Below, piece after piece: positions 22,897 to 35,399 of a stretch of 64,000 nt of DNA (position 1 is the stretch's first letter; each line of letters opens with the position of its first letter). The notes under the pieces are model-generated. The model was not told the origin of the DNA and ran no database searches. It was given only the letters and a program-made list of their open reading frames with translations. Origin of the DNA: Sipunculus nudus (lineage: Eukaryota > Annelida > Sipuncula > Golfingiida > Sipunculidae); the NCBI GenBank assembly GCA_026874595.1, contig CM049306.1:388019-452018 (forward strand), given 5' to 3'. A program made the position numbers and the translations under genes.

Positions 22897-25142
22897 ACTG
22901 CAACTAGATGTGGTTGGACAATGGTCCTCAGAGGGCCACGCATTTCTGGTAATGCTGGACTAGTTTACATATGGGTGAAAAGTTTAGGTTAAAGTAGAAA
23001 AATAAGACAAACAAAATTAGGTTTTTATCTATATGTATAAGGGAAAAAATCCTACTTGTTCAAAAATATTAAAGAATATATGTCTGAAATAATGTGTGAA
23101 ATAGAACATGAGCAAGTCTGTATTTCAATAGGTCAGAAGCCCCCATGTAGGCACCAATAATCCCTGTGAATTTGAGAAAGATCAAGCATGTTCTTGTTGA
23201 AATATCAGGTGCAAAAGAAAATCAACAATAGGGGCACTTTGGCTAAGTGCTGGCAGGGTGCCAGATGCTGGGGTGGGCCCAAACACTCTGCTGGATTGAG
23301 CTACTGGTCAAAATGTCCCCATACATACATGAAGCAGCCCTGTAGTGTGTGTGTGTCTGTTGCATGCTGTCCTTTGTTTGATGTTTTACCAACTGTTTTA
23401 ATTAAATGGGGAGGGTCTGCTTAGGGTATGAAAAAGAACAAATCTCTCTTTTTGGAATTTCTGGTGACACTTGTGCATATCACAAGAGGCTATGATGGTG
23501 AACATCTCATTTTCTGGCTCTTTTATTATCCCAAGCTCATGTTGCAGGATTTTCATCACCTGATTGAACTTTCTCAAACCCCCAATGTAAAAGGCTTATC
23601 TACATGCATCATTTTGACCTAACAAACAAGGTTTATCATTAACTACACAGAATTTATAGAGTAGAAAAGCCATTTGGACCAATGACACAGAGAGGTACTT
23701 TGTCCAATTATAAACAAATACATTCCAAATGCTTGTTTGGATTATGCTAAGCTTCAAATTTGTTTCTAAACTTTATCCTGGGTCCATCTATGATGCTGCC
23801 ATTGTGTAACATGTGCCTGTGTATGCATACACGTTGAGCGTGCCATAAGATGAATCAAAACTTAAGATATTGTCCAGGATTATCCCAATAAAAATGAGAT
23901 ATTCGATAAATAAATCTCACTCTTGTGGCAGTGCTCTGCAATTTGCAGCAGTGCTTAGCATAAACTGAAATAAGCATTTAACATGAGACAGAATGCATTA
24001 TGAACTGGGTCAGTTATTACATTGTTCAATGTCACCTGTAAAGTTTTGAGCAAATGAATTTAATATAAGTTAATCAACTTGAACAATATTTCTTTCAGAA
24101 CAATTCATTACATTAACAACATTTTTTCCTTTATTTATGAATCCCACCAAAGAACAGTTGTGAATTCCTGTACATGTTATTTGTGCTTGTACCTGGGTGT
24201 AGTGAGGGTGTTTCTTCAGTGTTAAGGATAAGTTTTCCATCTACATCTTCACATATTTTTGACATGCTGTCCTACTCTGTGCAATTATTATTCCCCTATC
24301 TCTCAAATGTTTGAAGCTCCTCTATAGACTTAATACTGAATATGGTATCAATAATTATATGCTGCAACAGACAATGTGCGTGCTGACCTATATACACAGT
24401 ACATATACACAGCAGTGCCCTGGTCAAGCAGGGCTGTGTTTGGGCCCACCCCCTGTGCCTGGCAGCTAGCCAGCAGCTTAGCCGAAATTGCCCTATTAAC
24501 AATTGTGCTCTAGCAGCCGAATTGGAATTTCAACAGGTCTGCAATTCAATAGGTCTAGAGCCCTTATATGTACCAATCATCCCTGTGAATTTGGGAAAGT
24601 TGAAGTATGTTGTTTTTGAGTTATTGCATGCAAAAGAAAATCAGCAATTGGCCTGTGGTGGGCCATATTGGAATTCCAACAAGTCTGTTATTTGATAGGT
24701 CTGGAGCCCTCTTAGGTACCAATCATCCCTGTGAATTTTGGAAAGCTGCAGTTTGTTGTTGTTGAATAATCGCATGCAAAAGAAAATCAGCGATTGGGCT
24801 GTGTTGGCCATACTGGAATTCTGACAAGTCTAATTTGATAGATCTGGAGCTCTCATAGGTACCAATCATCCCTGTGAATTAGGGAAAGCTGCAGTATGTT
24901 GTTGTTAAGTTATTGCGCACAAAAGAAAATCAGCGATTGGGCTGTGGCGGCCATATTGGAATTCTGACAAGTCTGTAATTCAATAGGTCTAGAGCTCTCA
25001 TAGGTACTAATCATCACTGTGAATTTGGGAAAGCTGCAGTATGTTGTTGTAGAGTTATCGTTCGCAGAGAAAGTGTCTCTAACGGAAGGACGGACTGACA
25101 CGGTGATCACTATAGGGCACTGCTTGTCAAGCAGGGCCCTAA
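22897..25142. mobile_element. Element D with 145-bp core repeats and terminal hairpin
   Basis: The element interrupts A'' between TTATTAAAAATT and ATTATTGGGCC. It starts near AACTGCAACTAGATGTGG and ends in a 13-bp hairpin at 25114-25140 (arms AGGGCACTGCTTG and CAAGCAGGGCCCT, one mismatch). The hairpin follows a GGAC-like run (GAAGGACGGACTGACACGG). Four to five core repeats occupy the right half. No coding region is seen. Confidence 0.7.
24516..25060. repeat. 145-bp core tandem repeat of element D
   Basis: Units begin near 24516, 24661, 24805 and 24948, with shared TACCAATCATCCCTGTGAATT and GCAAAAGAAAATCAGC. One isolated copy is at about 23115-23235. Confidence 0.85.
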
Positions 25143-25171
25143 TTATTGGGCCAAATATAATTTTAATAAAA

Positions 25172-28100
25172 CAAGGGACCCATGGGTCACGGCGCTCAGC
25201 TGATCGTGATTGGACTATAAATGTTTCTCCACTGTGATACTATATCGAGTCGATAAAGCTTATGAATATCATGGACATGTTGGGCTATTATAAAGGAATG
25301 TAATGTAATATGTGAGTAAATAATAAATGAAATAGCCTGACTGATGGATTAATAGAGTAAAATATAGTGGTTTATTTTTTATTTATTTAGGAGGGGTTGA
25401 AAATTGCGATATATCTGAGCAAATATGAATGCAATGACAGCAGTAAACAGCAGTAGTAGAATGATGAATAGGCTATTTGTTGAAGGATCTATAGTGTATT
25501 GAAGTCTGCAAGCTTTCAATTTGACAGATATGATATTATGATTTACTATGCTGATGAGGGGATTTATGAATTTGTGACTGTATGACACAATATCTCCTGA
25601 GTCTTGACAATGTACATTATTTTGATGCCTACTATGTCTACATATTACACAATATCAACAATTTCTGGCAGGTACCTATGGACGAATAGTTATACAAAAT
25701 ATTAAAGTATGAATATATCTGATTCATCTTGTTCTTGTTTACTGAGGCTGACATTGGGATGGGGTTCAGAGAAGGGAACAGTGAGGGCAGCTATGAGGTG
25801 GATGTAGAAAGAAAAGGAGAGAGAGAGAGACAAAGAGAGAGAGAGAGAAAGAGAGAGACAGAGAGAGGGGGTGGAGCATTCAACAGTACTTAAACACCTG
25901 GAAGGTTAAAATCTAAAATATTATGAAAAGATCGGAAAAGGTAATCTTGGCCATGGTTGGTTGATATGATTAAAGAAATTGTTGCAAATAATATTTTGAG
26001 ATCTGATCATGTGTTTCCATTGGTTACCTTTTTGATCAGCTGTTGACAGTTCAACAGTTTACAGATTTGTTTAATGAGATCCAATTATTTTAATAAACCT
26101 ATTTTCTATTTTATCATATGTATACAGTAGCCATAAAGTCCCCACTTAACAGGTGGAAGGATTGATGGGGCGAGGGGGTTATGATGGGAGTTACAACGCT
26201 TCAGTCTTTCTGTAAATATTATCTTTAATTATTAAATTTTATGGAATAGCAATAGAACTATTGTTCACAGTGCCAAAGAGCAAGGACTCTATGGGGTGGG
26301 GGAAGGGTATGGTAGGAATTACAGCACCCTTGCATATTCATACAGGATATTAAATTTAATTCAAGTGCTTATAGAGAAAATGTTTATTCATAATTATTAA
26401 ACATTTAAGCAGGCAGAAAGGTGGAGAAACAAAGCAAATCATTTTAATTCCCATTCTACTGAGCCAGGAAAAATTAACAATATTTGCCTTTATTCCTTTT
26501 TTTCTATACATCATTTTTTCCAGGTTTAAAAATGTAACTACACATTTACAGTATAACATATATATATGAATATTTCAGTTGATTCACATTTCTAAATTGC
26601 TTCAACATTCATAGCTAATTATTCTGGTTTATAGTACCTGTCAACAGAATGGGGTGCAGGGAGAATGGGAGGCTTAGGGGTGAGAGAAAATGGGACAGAA
26701 AGAGAGAGAGAAAGAGAGAGAGAAAGAGCAAGAGAGAGTAAGCTAGACTGTCATGGAGAGAGAGAGAGATAGGGAGAGAGCTAGACTGTCAGAGAGAGAG
26801 AGAGATAGGGAGAGAGCTAGACTGTCAGAGAGAGAGAGAGAGGCTCTCTGGTAATTACTGCTTGACCCAGCCTGATCCAGACAATCACAGAGGCAGTGGC
26901 TAGGTCAGAAGTTGAACTGGTTATGTAATACTGCCCAAGCACACATTTCACTGACTTGATATAACAGTCAAGACATGGTGCTAGAAAACTTGAATGACAT
27001 CTACAGTTTTTGATCAATTGGTTTCAAATTTCAGATTTTAACAGATGAAATGCTTATGTGTACATGCTGTGATAATTTTAATTAAAAAATATTAACAGTA
27101 ACATTTGAAAAGATTTCTTTTAATAAAATAATTGAAATAAATTATTTAAATAAAATTATAAAAAATATTCATGAATGCATAAATGAATACATTTTGAAAG
27201 TATTTGCACTCAAATTCTTTCTTTTTACCTGTATTAGTATTTGTATTAATTTTCATTATTGAACTATTGAATTGTTTTTAATCATATTTGAATACAATTA
27301 TTAAGTATTCACTCAAGGTCTCATATTTATTCAGTTTCAGTCAAACAAAACTGTTGAGAATCCAGAATATTAAAATTTCACAAATTTTAATAATTACTGT
27401 AACTACCTAGTTTTATGGCTTTAATTTATAAAAAAAAATATTAAATTCATTTTGAATACTTTCACATCACTGTCAAGACACTTGTGACAATTATTAACAT
27501 TATAGACATCATAATGAGGACTTGTCTTTAAGACCAGATATTTTTATCACATTTTAAATTTTATTTTTTTTTAAATTTGTATCAGCAAAAAAGAAAATAA
27601 TCTCTACTACGAAACTAATACATGTGTTCAAAATAACCCAAGGATCAAAACAAACCAATATATTATACAAGGAGCAAACTGGAGTTGGGAATGTTTAAAT
27701 TTATTAACTGAAATAAAGTTATCAGAAATATAAATTTTGATTATTTACCCAGTATCATGTAACAGCTGATACAGCCATGAGTCTGAATGTTATTATTCAA
27801 ACATATTGACATCTTTCATGAGCATTTGTCTGAGTAATTTTTTAAAATTTTTGACATATTTCATTTTTTTTAAATTTTGTAAAAACAAACCAACAAATTA
27901 AACACCTGGAAAAGATCTGGAAATTTAGAATATTTAATATGATCAAATGCATCCTTGTCTATCATTAACTTGCTTCACATAATCCCTTATAGTAAACAGC
28001 AATTTTATTTAATTATTCAATTTTCATTTTTATGATCGAAATTAAAAAATACCCAATGGTGATTGCATGGTGTAATTTGAAATATATTTTCAGCAATCCA

Positions 28101-28705
28101 TGAAAGATCCATAAAACATCAGTAATTGCAAGGTCACTGTTACTCATTAACAATAAGATTCCCTTTCCATTTATTTTTCTTAAAGTTTTTATTGTAAACC
28201 ATAATTTTTTTAAATTATTGTTTATTGTTATGTTTTTGGCCACACAATTACAAGAGGAGGGGGGTTGAATAGCTATATCCAGCTGAGGCCACCCAAGAGC
28301 TGGCTGGCTGCAGTATATGCCTTGCTTCAAGAATGAAAGGTCAATATGGGGACATATAGAGGGGCAGCCTAGGTGTGACATGGTCTCATAAAAAATGTAA
28401 TAAAAGCTACAGTTTTTGGTTGATTCCTTTCAAATTTCAGAATTTAGAAACTGAAAGCCTTACGTGTGCATGATATATTAAACCATCAGTACTTACAGAG
28501 AAAAAAACGTGCCATGCCCAAAGTTGGGCAAAATTTTAGGTACTGATTTCATATTTATGCGAATAACTTATAAAATTTGAAAAATTCAGATCTAATTTTC
28601 GGTATACAATTGAATCTTGGTTAAATGGAGTTATATCTCTGAAAAGAAGTCTCTAGCTTCAGCCATTATTATGTTAAGTGAGTAAATATATTTCCTGATT
28701 TTTTA
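25172..28705 (-). mobile_element. B-type CAAGGG element, right end lost
   Basis: It starts CAAGGGACCCATGGGTC at 25172 and follows element B in order: the TGATCGTGATTGGAC opening, EEP remnant near 25985-26075, GA tracts, and CAGCTGATACAGCCATG. The match to B breaks at about 28705, just after the shared TTTCCTGATTTTT. Confidence 0.75.
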
Positions 28706-28990
28706 ATCAATTTAATTTTAAAAGGACACTCTCATCTAACGTTTGAAGAAAACCAACATTTATTATCTGTTGTACATACTTTTATAAGTGATACACATAG
28801 ATTTCAATAGAAATAAAAAATTAATGTAACACATGTAATATGAAGTTGCACTGACATAGATATTATACTTAATCATCTAGATATTTTCATTATGTATACT
28901 TTATAACACATCTTACATCACTTGCAGTAATACTTTTATATACAGACTGTTACTCTACTGATGTACTGGTGCAAACCCTAACAAATGCCT
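28706..28990. other. Unassigned AT-rich stretch between two element fragments
   Basis: About 285 bp (GACACTCTCATCTAACG...GTGGGCTAGGGGATGC) does not match other parts of the window. No open frame or structural motif is seen. Confidence 0.5.
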
Positions 28991-31900
28991 TGTGGGCTAG
29001 GGGATGCACATAAAAGATAAAAAAAAAATAATAAGAACTTGTCTAAGATCTGATTTTTTTTATCACATTTGAATATTTCAATTTAAAAAAAAAACATGTA
29101 TCAGAAAAAAAAGAAAAGTTATCTAAGCCATGAAACTATTACGTGTGTTACAAATAACTCAAGGATCAAAACACCCAATATATTTTACAAGGAGCAACCT
29201 GGAGTTGGGCATGTTTAATTTTATTAACCGAAATAAAGGAATCAGTACTATAAATTTTTATTATTTACCCAGTATTTTTGACATATTTCAATTTATTTTA
29301 AATTTTGTAATAAATATAAACCAACAAATTAAACACGTGGAAAAGACCTGGAAATTAAGATTAATATAATCAACTGCATCCTTGTCTATCCTTAATTTGC
29401 TTCATATAATCCCTTATATTAAACAATTTTATTTATTTATTTTTCATTTTTATGATTCAAATGAAAAAAATACCCAATGGTGACATGGTGTCATTTGAAA
29501 TACATTTTTGGCCATTCATGGAAGATCCATAAAACATCAGTAATTGCAAGGTAATTCCCTGTTACTGACTGACTATAAAATTTCTTTTCCATTTATTTTT
29601 CTTAAAGTTGTTATTATAAACCAATTATATTTTAAACAAGGCCTACAGGCTAATGCAAAACCTGTGCTATGGTTTATACACTAGGTTTAATGCTTAAATG
29701 CTGGGCAATTACTTTTCAAGTAGACCTACATGTCCTGATACTACTAAGGTATCAGAGATGTATACATATGCCCAATTTCAGGCTGATATCCCCTCCTGAG
29801 AAATAAGCAGGGACTAGACTGTGCAAAAATTATTGTAGGTGGCACCACCAGTCTTGTATACAACAAAGCTTAACGATATGTATAAATATGCCCAATTTCA
29901 GGCTGATATATCAAAAATAAGAAGGCACATACACTGTCCAAAGTCATTGTAGGTGGTGACACCTGTCTTGTGAACGAAAACGCCATCAAAGACACATAGA
30001 CAGGTCAAAATATCAGGCCAATACATCAAACTTCTCCTGTGTTTGATGCAATGGGCTGACCAGGCTTAGGTGAGAAAGGCTGTTGCCCTGAGTGAACTGT
30101 GACAAATTGCTGGCTCAAGCTACTGCACTGAGTGAACTCTTGAACTGCACCTAGCTAGACTGAGTGAACTTTTGACCTGTACCTGGCTGCACTTGGTGAA
30201 CTCTTCACCTGTTGCATTATCTGACACAGTTGGCAGTTAGCCAAAGCTATAAATAGATCCAGACTGACCTTTGGCACCAAATCTGATACGGTGGGCAGTC
30301 TGCCAAAGCTATAAATAGAATGCAGCTACTGCACTGAGTGACCTCTTGATCTAAACCTGGCTGCACTGAGTGAACTCTTGACCTGTTGACTAATCTGATA
30401 CAGCTGTCAATCTGCCAAAGCTATAAATAGATCCAGGCTGACCTTTGGCCTGTTGCTAAATCTGAAATAGTTGGCAGTCTGCCAAACTATTTAACATGAA
30501 ATCTAAATGTCTAGTGGCATGATGTAATAGATGCTGATAAACTGGTGCCAGGCTAGATGTAACTGCCTCACACAGCTAACATATATGGTAAAATGACTCA
30601 ATTCAATCTCCATAATTCAGCCAAAAATCATTCATTGGGAACCATTAAATACAATTATTTTAAGCATCATGTAGGGATTATTCTTGTAAAATATTAAACA
30701 AATTGGCTTCAGTGGCATCAGTCGAAAAACATTTTGCAGGGTTATAACTCATATAGGAAGATACAGCAAACTGTAACTCAGCCAAAAAACACTGAATCAA
30801 AACCATTTGAACAAACTTGAATAATCAACAGCTGAGGATAATTAATTTGTGAGATTAAAGAATTTGGCCCAGTGGTTTTTGAGAAGAGGATCTTTGTTGC
30901 CACTGAGCTAAAATGGGCTGTTATGCCATATGACTAAATTTAGCTTCCCATAATTCAGCCAAAAGTCACTTAACAGAGACGATTTGAACAAACTTTAGAG
31001 AAGAAGTTCTTTGTAGCCCTCAGTATGATACAGGCACTGATGACCCCCATACAAAAAAGGCTAATGCAAGTGGTGCCACCAATACCTCAATTTCAGATAT
31101 GACTCATGTGACCAACATTGGCATAAAATTTGGTGATGATAGCTCCGGCCGTTTCTGAGATTGAAATTTTAGTATGCTTTTTTGGACAGATGACTAAGTT
31201 CAACTTCCTATACAGCCAAAAATCACCGAACTGGAACCATTCGAACAAATTTGAAAGAGATTGTTTCTGGGACTATTTCTCTAAAATATTGGACAATTTG
31301 GCTGGATGGTTTCGAAAAAGAAGATTTTCAAAGGTTTTTAAGCTTTTTCCCTTTAAAATCAAGTAAATGCAGATAGCCAAAAAATAAACAAAATCCGATA
31401 TAATTTTTTAGATGACTGATTTTTTGCATAAATTTAGGTGATGCTAGCTCCTGCCATTTTCTTGATAGTATTGGTTAATGTACAGACGACGCACGACACA
31501 CAACACATGACAGATGCCACTGCACCATCACGCAAGTTCACAGGTTCTCTAAAAATAATTGTTGATTGTTATGTTTTTGGCCAAAACTACTACTATAGGA
31601 GGGGGGATGGACAGTTAGATCCAGCTTAAGCCACCAAGGAGCTGGCTGGCTGCAGTGTATGCCTCGCTCCAAGCATGCATAACTGGCCTGAAAGGAGGAG
31701 TTTCAGTATAGCCTAGGTGTTACATGGTCTCATAAAAACTTTAATAAAAGCTACAGTTTTTGGCCAATTCCTTTCAAATTTAAGAATTTAGAAGCTGAAA
31801 TCCTTACATGAGCATGATATGAAAATAAAATCAACAGTGCTTACAGAGGAAAATGTGCCATGGCCAAAGGTACTGATTTTATATTTATGCAAATAACTTA

Positions 31901-32383
31901 TAAAATTTGAAATATTCAGATCTAATTTTCAGTATACAATTGAATCTTGATTAAATGAAGTCATATCCCTGAAAAAAAAATCTCTAGCTTCAGCAAATCT
32001 TATGTTAAGTGAGTAAATATATTTGCTGATTTTGTACAAGGTGCATTATGTTCAGGCCCATAACTTCAATAAATTATGCAATACTGACCTAATTTTTAGT
32101 ATGTCCATAGGAAATGTATGCACGAAGATGGATACTAAATATGATGAAAAACAGATCAGTGTTTTTGATATTAGGCAGTCTTGAAGTGTAATAATGGGTT
32201 TTCAATGGAAAACGGAGGTTTTTCCTTAATATCTCTAAGGAACAAAATCCTGGTGACCCTATTTTCAGTTTGGTAGAAGATTTTTGGGACATCCAACTGT
32301 AAGCAAAATTTTGGATTTGTAGGTCCAACAAACATGCCCTACTATTGGACAGATGGATGGACAGACAATGGACCACGACTATA
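28991..32383 (-). mobile_element. Second B-type fragment with truncated right end
   Basis: The parts 28991-29636 and 31553-32383 repeat the middle and right of element B, including GGATCAAAACACCCAATATA. The right end stops inside the terminal motif (ACAATGGACCACGACTATA at about 32375), before the hairpin. Element F2 splits it. This stretch also matches 27540-28500, so two B-type copies lie side by side. Confidence 0.6.
29637..31552. mobile_element. F-family element F2
   Basis: It opens CAAGGCCTACAGGCTAATGC at 29637 and closes CACAGGTTCTCTAA at 31552. The flanks rejoin to the B-type order ending in GTTTATTGTTATGTTTTTGG. It carries the GGTGGCACCACC modules and the CACTGAGTGAACTCTTG repeats found in the other F copies. 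Confidence 0.75.
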
Positions 32384-33148
32384 AATCATGTGACCATTTC
32401 AGCCAATCATAGAGGATGTTACTTCCAGCACCAGTTCTTACCTGATAGGTCCAAATTACAGTTTCCCCTATCGTGAAGGGGGCCAGAAAACCAGGCCAAA
32501 ACAAACAGTGCTTTAAGGGGCCCAAACACCTTTCTGACCTTTATAAACTAAAGGTAATCCCTTGGAGCTTTTATAAAAATAGGCCAGAAAATGTGGATAT
32601 CAATGCACACATGCTGCTTGTTTTGTTTTATGTCAACATATTTATAATATGACGGGCCCACCACAAAAATCAAAACAAATTCAACAAGGGCATCTGGCAG
32701 CAAGTCATTTATTTATGGTGCCTAAACAGCTCTGTTTATATACCCACAGCTGTTACTACAATAAATCTACCAGCTTTGTTCACCAAAGTATCTCACATAC
32801 CTGTCTATGGGATCATTTCGGTGAAATAGTTAACAATTTGGCTGCACAATTTCAAAGAAGATTTTCTAAGGTTTTCTAGCTTCTTCGCCATAAAATGTAA
32901 GTCTGTGCAGGTGGCACCACAAAAAAAGCTCAATCCCACCACATTTGACATCTGACTGATTATTGCAAAAATTTTGGGTATTCTAGATCCTGCTGTTCCT
33001 GAGAAATTATGGGGTAATGTACTGACGACCAATGACCCAATGCACCAAGAATACCACAATTTCCAATAAGTCTCATTCAACCAACATTTGCATAAAATTT
33101 GGTGATGATATCTCCAGCAGTTTCTGATATAGTAATTTTAGTATTCTT
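32384..33148. other. Unassigned stretch, partly F-like
   Basis: The part 32384-32800 has no recognisable match in the window. The part 32800-33148 resembles the F-family body (GGATCATTTCGGTGAAATA, AAATTTGGTGATGATA) and is a decayed fragment. No exon-like frame with splice sites was seen. Confidence 0.45.
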
Positions 33149-33565
33149 GCAGACCATCATACTTACAAAGTTATGAGAACAATGCAGACCATCATACTTA
33201 CAAAGTTATGAGAACAATGCAGACAATCATACTTACAAAGTTATGAGAACAATGCAGACCATCATACTTACAAAGTTATGAGAACAATGAAGACCATCAT
33301 ACTTACAAAGTTATGAGAACAATGCAGACCATCATACTTACAAAGTTGAGAACAATGCAGACCATCATACTTACAAAGTTATGAGAACAATGCAGACCAT
33401 CATACTTACAAAGTTATGAGAACAATGCAGACCATCATACTTACAAAGTTATGAGAACAATGAAGACCATCATACTTACAAAGTTATGAGAACAATGCAG
33501 ACCATCATACTTACAAAGTTATGAGAACAATGCAGACCATCATACTTACAAAGTTATGAGAAATG
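33149..33565 (-). repeat. 35-bp minisatellite containing the exon 5 splice donor, about 12 copies
   Basis: Each unit, read on the minus strand, contains TTCTCATAACTTT followed by GTAAGTATGATGGTCTGC. The first part is the last 13 nt of RAF exon 5, and GTAAGT is its donor site. The unit nearest the exon is the real junction, and the rest extend into intron 5. One unit has a 2-nt deletion, and two have GAAG in place of GCAG. Reading through shifts frame and reaches a stop within 13 codons. Confidence 0.93.
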
Positions 33566-33655
33566 CTAGATCTGGCAGGGAAATGTTCCTTTAACTCCAC
33601 AGATATTTCTTCATCTGCAAGCTCTGCTATATCTGTATTCCATGACACTAATTTT
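33550..33655 (-). CDS. BRAF: RAF kinase exon 5-equivalent (end of the Ras-binding domain)
   Basis: This 106-nt exon lies between the acceptor TTATTTTCCAG and the donor GTAAGT. The first base is the third position of a codon begun in exon 4, and the exon ends after a complete Phe codon. Both phases match human BRAF exon 5. The frame contains S-W-N-T-D-I, then D-E-E-I-S-V-E-L and ends S-H-N-F. Human BRAF has G-W-D-T-D-I, G-E-E-L-H-V-E-V and T-H-N-F in these positions. It is one codon longer than the human exon. It encodes the last part of the Ras-binding domain and the link to the C1 domain, which should start in the next exon but is not in the window. No stop or frameshift is present. The alignment is from memory of the family, without a database search. 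Confidence 0.9.
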
Positions 33656-33736
33656 CTGGAAAATAAATCATGGTACAAGTATATTAACACTGTATATATA
33701 TTCAATCAATCATAAAAAAAACAATCAGTAAATGAA

Positions 33737-34134
33737 CAAGGGATCCATGGGTCTTGGCCCTCAGCTGAAGTTTGAAAATTTTGCAAATGCAAAATATTCT
33801 ATTGTAATGTTTTTCATTTATTTAAGCATATGAAAAGCTAAGAGGAAAGGAAACTTGGTTATAGTTAAATTCTAAATATATGATTGCAAAAATAATACTC
33901 TTACAAGACTGTCATGAAGAAAAACAGTAAAAGTTTTGAGATACTGTGATGCATATGAAAAATTTACAGATGGAGGCAAGTGGACAGGATGGACTGACAC
34001 CTTTATTACACTCTCACAGGAATCATGCATTTAAGTTTATATCAAAGCCTTTTATTTTTAGCATATCCTTTTTTTACATTAATTGTTTTTATCAGATTCA
34101 TTTTTTTTAATTTACAAGTTTTTTAAATTTGTAA
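33737..34134 (-). mobile_element. CAAGGG element, G type, left part
   Basis: It starts CAAGGGATCCATGGGTC at 33737. The following TTTGAAAATTTTGCAAATGC matches the copies at 61075 and, more distantly, 55391. It is cut at 34135 by the next element. Confidence 0.7.
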
Positions 34135-35230
34135 CAAGGGACCCATGGGTCACGGCGCTCAGCTTAATGTGACAGATATAATTGTATCACCACTGTTGTA
34201 TGTAGGCCTGTAAGATTTCAACTTGACAGATGTAATTTTTTGTATTAATTAAGTAGTTGAGCGGAATAGTAATACAGAAGTATCAGTATTTCAAATATGA
34301 ACAAGAATGTGTGTCTAAAATATTGCATTAGGAATGACCAGATGTTGTAAATTGCAGAAGGAAGTGGAGATTTGCAAGAATAAAAATACACATTTAAATA
34401 ATCAAAATAATTATGGAAAAATAGAAAACTGATATGTTTTGGGAAGCAGTTGTTGATGAATGGGCGAGGAATCAGAATGTCTCAAAAAGTTTCTATAGAG
34501 AAGAAATGGTAGATTAGGCTATGAGAAGTTGCCATGTTTTATCTGAACTGAAGAATGGGGGATTGTTGCTAATAATATCTTGTGATCTGACCATGTATTT
34601 TCTAATGTTGAAACTGAAGCCTTTAGCAGTTAGTAAAAACAAGATCTATGGTATTTCCATGGTCATTGGTTGGTTCTCTGACTAGTTGTTGACATTTAAA
34701 GAGTTGACATAATTGTGTCAATTTGGGTGTTATATATTATATTAGAAATGTCAATACTTAAATCACCCATGATCACTATAGGCAGGTTGAGGTCAACTTG
34801 AAAGAATAAAACTTGGAGTTCAGAGAAGAAGTTACTCATGGGAGATGCGGGTGACCTATAGAGGAAAACAATCTGAAGTGACTGAGTTTGAGTGTGAATA
34901 TACAGAAGAGATGACTCAAAATCTGGTGTTGTGTGGTGGTGAAGGGTTACATGGGGACTCAGCTGTTCATGTATATAAATGGCTAAACCATGAGGTGGTC
35001 TTTTGTTTGTTGTTCCTCTGACAGCTATTTGATCATTTCTGATAAGTTTGTAATGAGGAGAGAGATAGAAAAACAAAGAAAATCACTTTGATTCCCATTC
35101 TACTGAGGCAGAAACATAGTGAACGAATGTTTGCATTAGATCCTCATTTTTTTAATACATCAATTTTTTGTTAAGGGAAATTTTGCCCAAAATTTATAAA
35201 TTGTACAATACATTTACAGTATACTGTGGT
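34135..35230 (-). mobile_element. CAAGGG element carrying the largest EEP remnant
   Basis: It starts CAAGGGACCCATGGGTC at 34135. It is the copy closest to a coding parent: a minus-strand EEP domain fragment lies at 34560-35076, ending toward the CAAGGG terminus. This places the CAAGGG end at the 3' side of the coding strand. The right boundary is unclear; after about 35210 the sequence no longer matches the family. Confidence 0.65.
34696..35076 (-). pseudogene. EEP endonuclease domain fragment of a Helentron-like element
   Basis: This 126-codon minus-strand frame has the order expected for an endonuclease/exonuclease/phosphatase domain. It has a block R-P-P-H-G-L-A-I-Y-I near residue 27, a core strand V-F-L-Y-R-S-P near 69, and I-V-I-M-G-D-L-S-I-D near 99, where G-D-F-N is usual. 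The Asn of G-D-x-N is replaced by Ser, so activity is doubtful. Beyond its stop the homology continues leftward to about 34560 with the CQQL and DH blocks in other frames. The N-terminal third is missing. In Helentrons this domain sits at the C-terminus of the Rep-helicase protein; no Rep or helicase part is seen here. A non-LTR retrotransposon origin is the main alternative. Confidence 0.65.
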
Positions 35231-35399
35231 TGGCTTTGAATTGACAGGGCTCCATTTTTGTGCTCAGGCAATTTTTCATAATTTCACGGGGTTTAATTTT
35301 CGCGATGGGGCATATAGTTATAATTTGATATAAACGACAAAATAGTTATAAATTCTCTATTACACAAAGTTATTAGTATCTGCTTATCGCCTCATTAAC

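Larger units (their letters stand above)
1..33549 (-). other. BRAF: RAF intron 5 (partial, runs off the left edge)
   Basis: Everything left of the exon 5 donor at 33549 is intron, because no further RAF exon is visible down to base 1. The next expected exon would carry the cysteine-rich C1 domain (C-X2-C and H-X2-C pairs), and I found no such frame on the minus strand. The interval is filled with nested mobile elements, listed separately. Its length beyond the window is unknown. Confidence 0.75.

Noticed and set aside
28013-28381. 122-codon minus-strand frame
   Set aside because: It lies in a B-type element body, has no recognisable motif, and the homologous stretch in element B is not open.
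33149-33565. CRISPR-like array of 35-bp repeats
   Set aside because: The repeats are directly adjacent with no spacers, the DNA is eukaryotic, and the unit is explained by the exon 5 donor.
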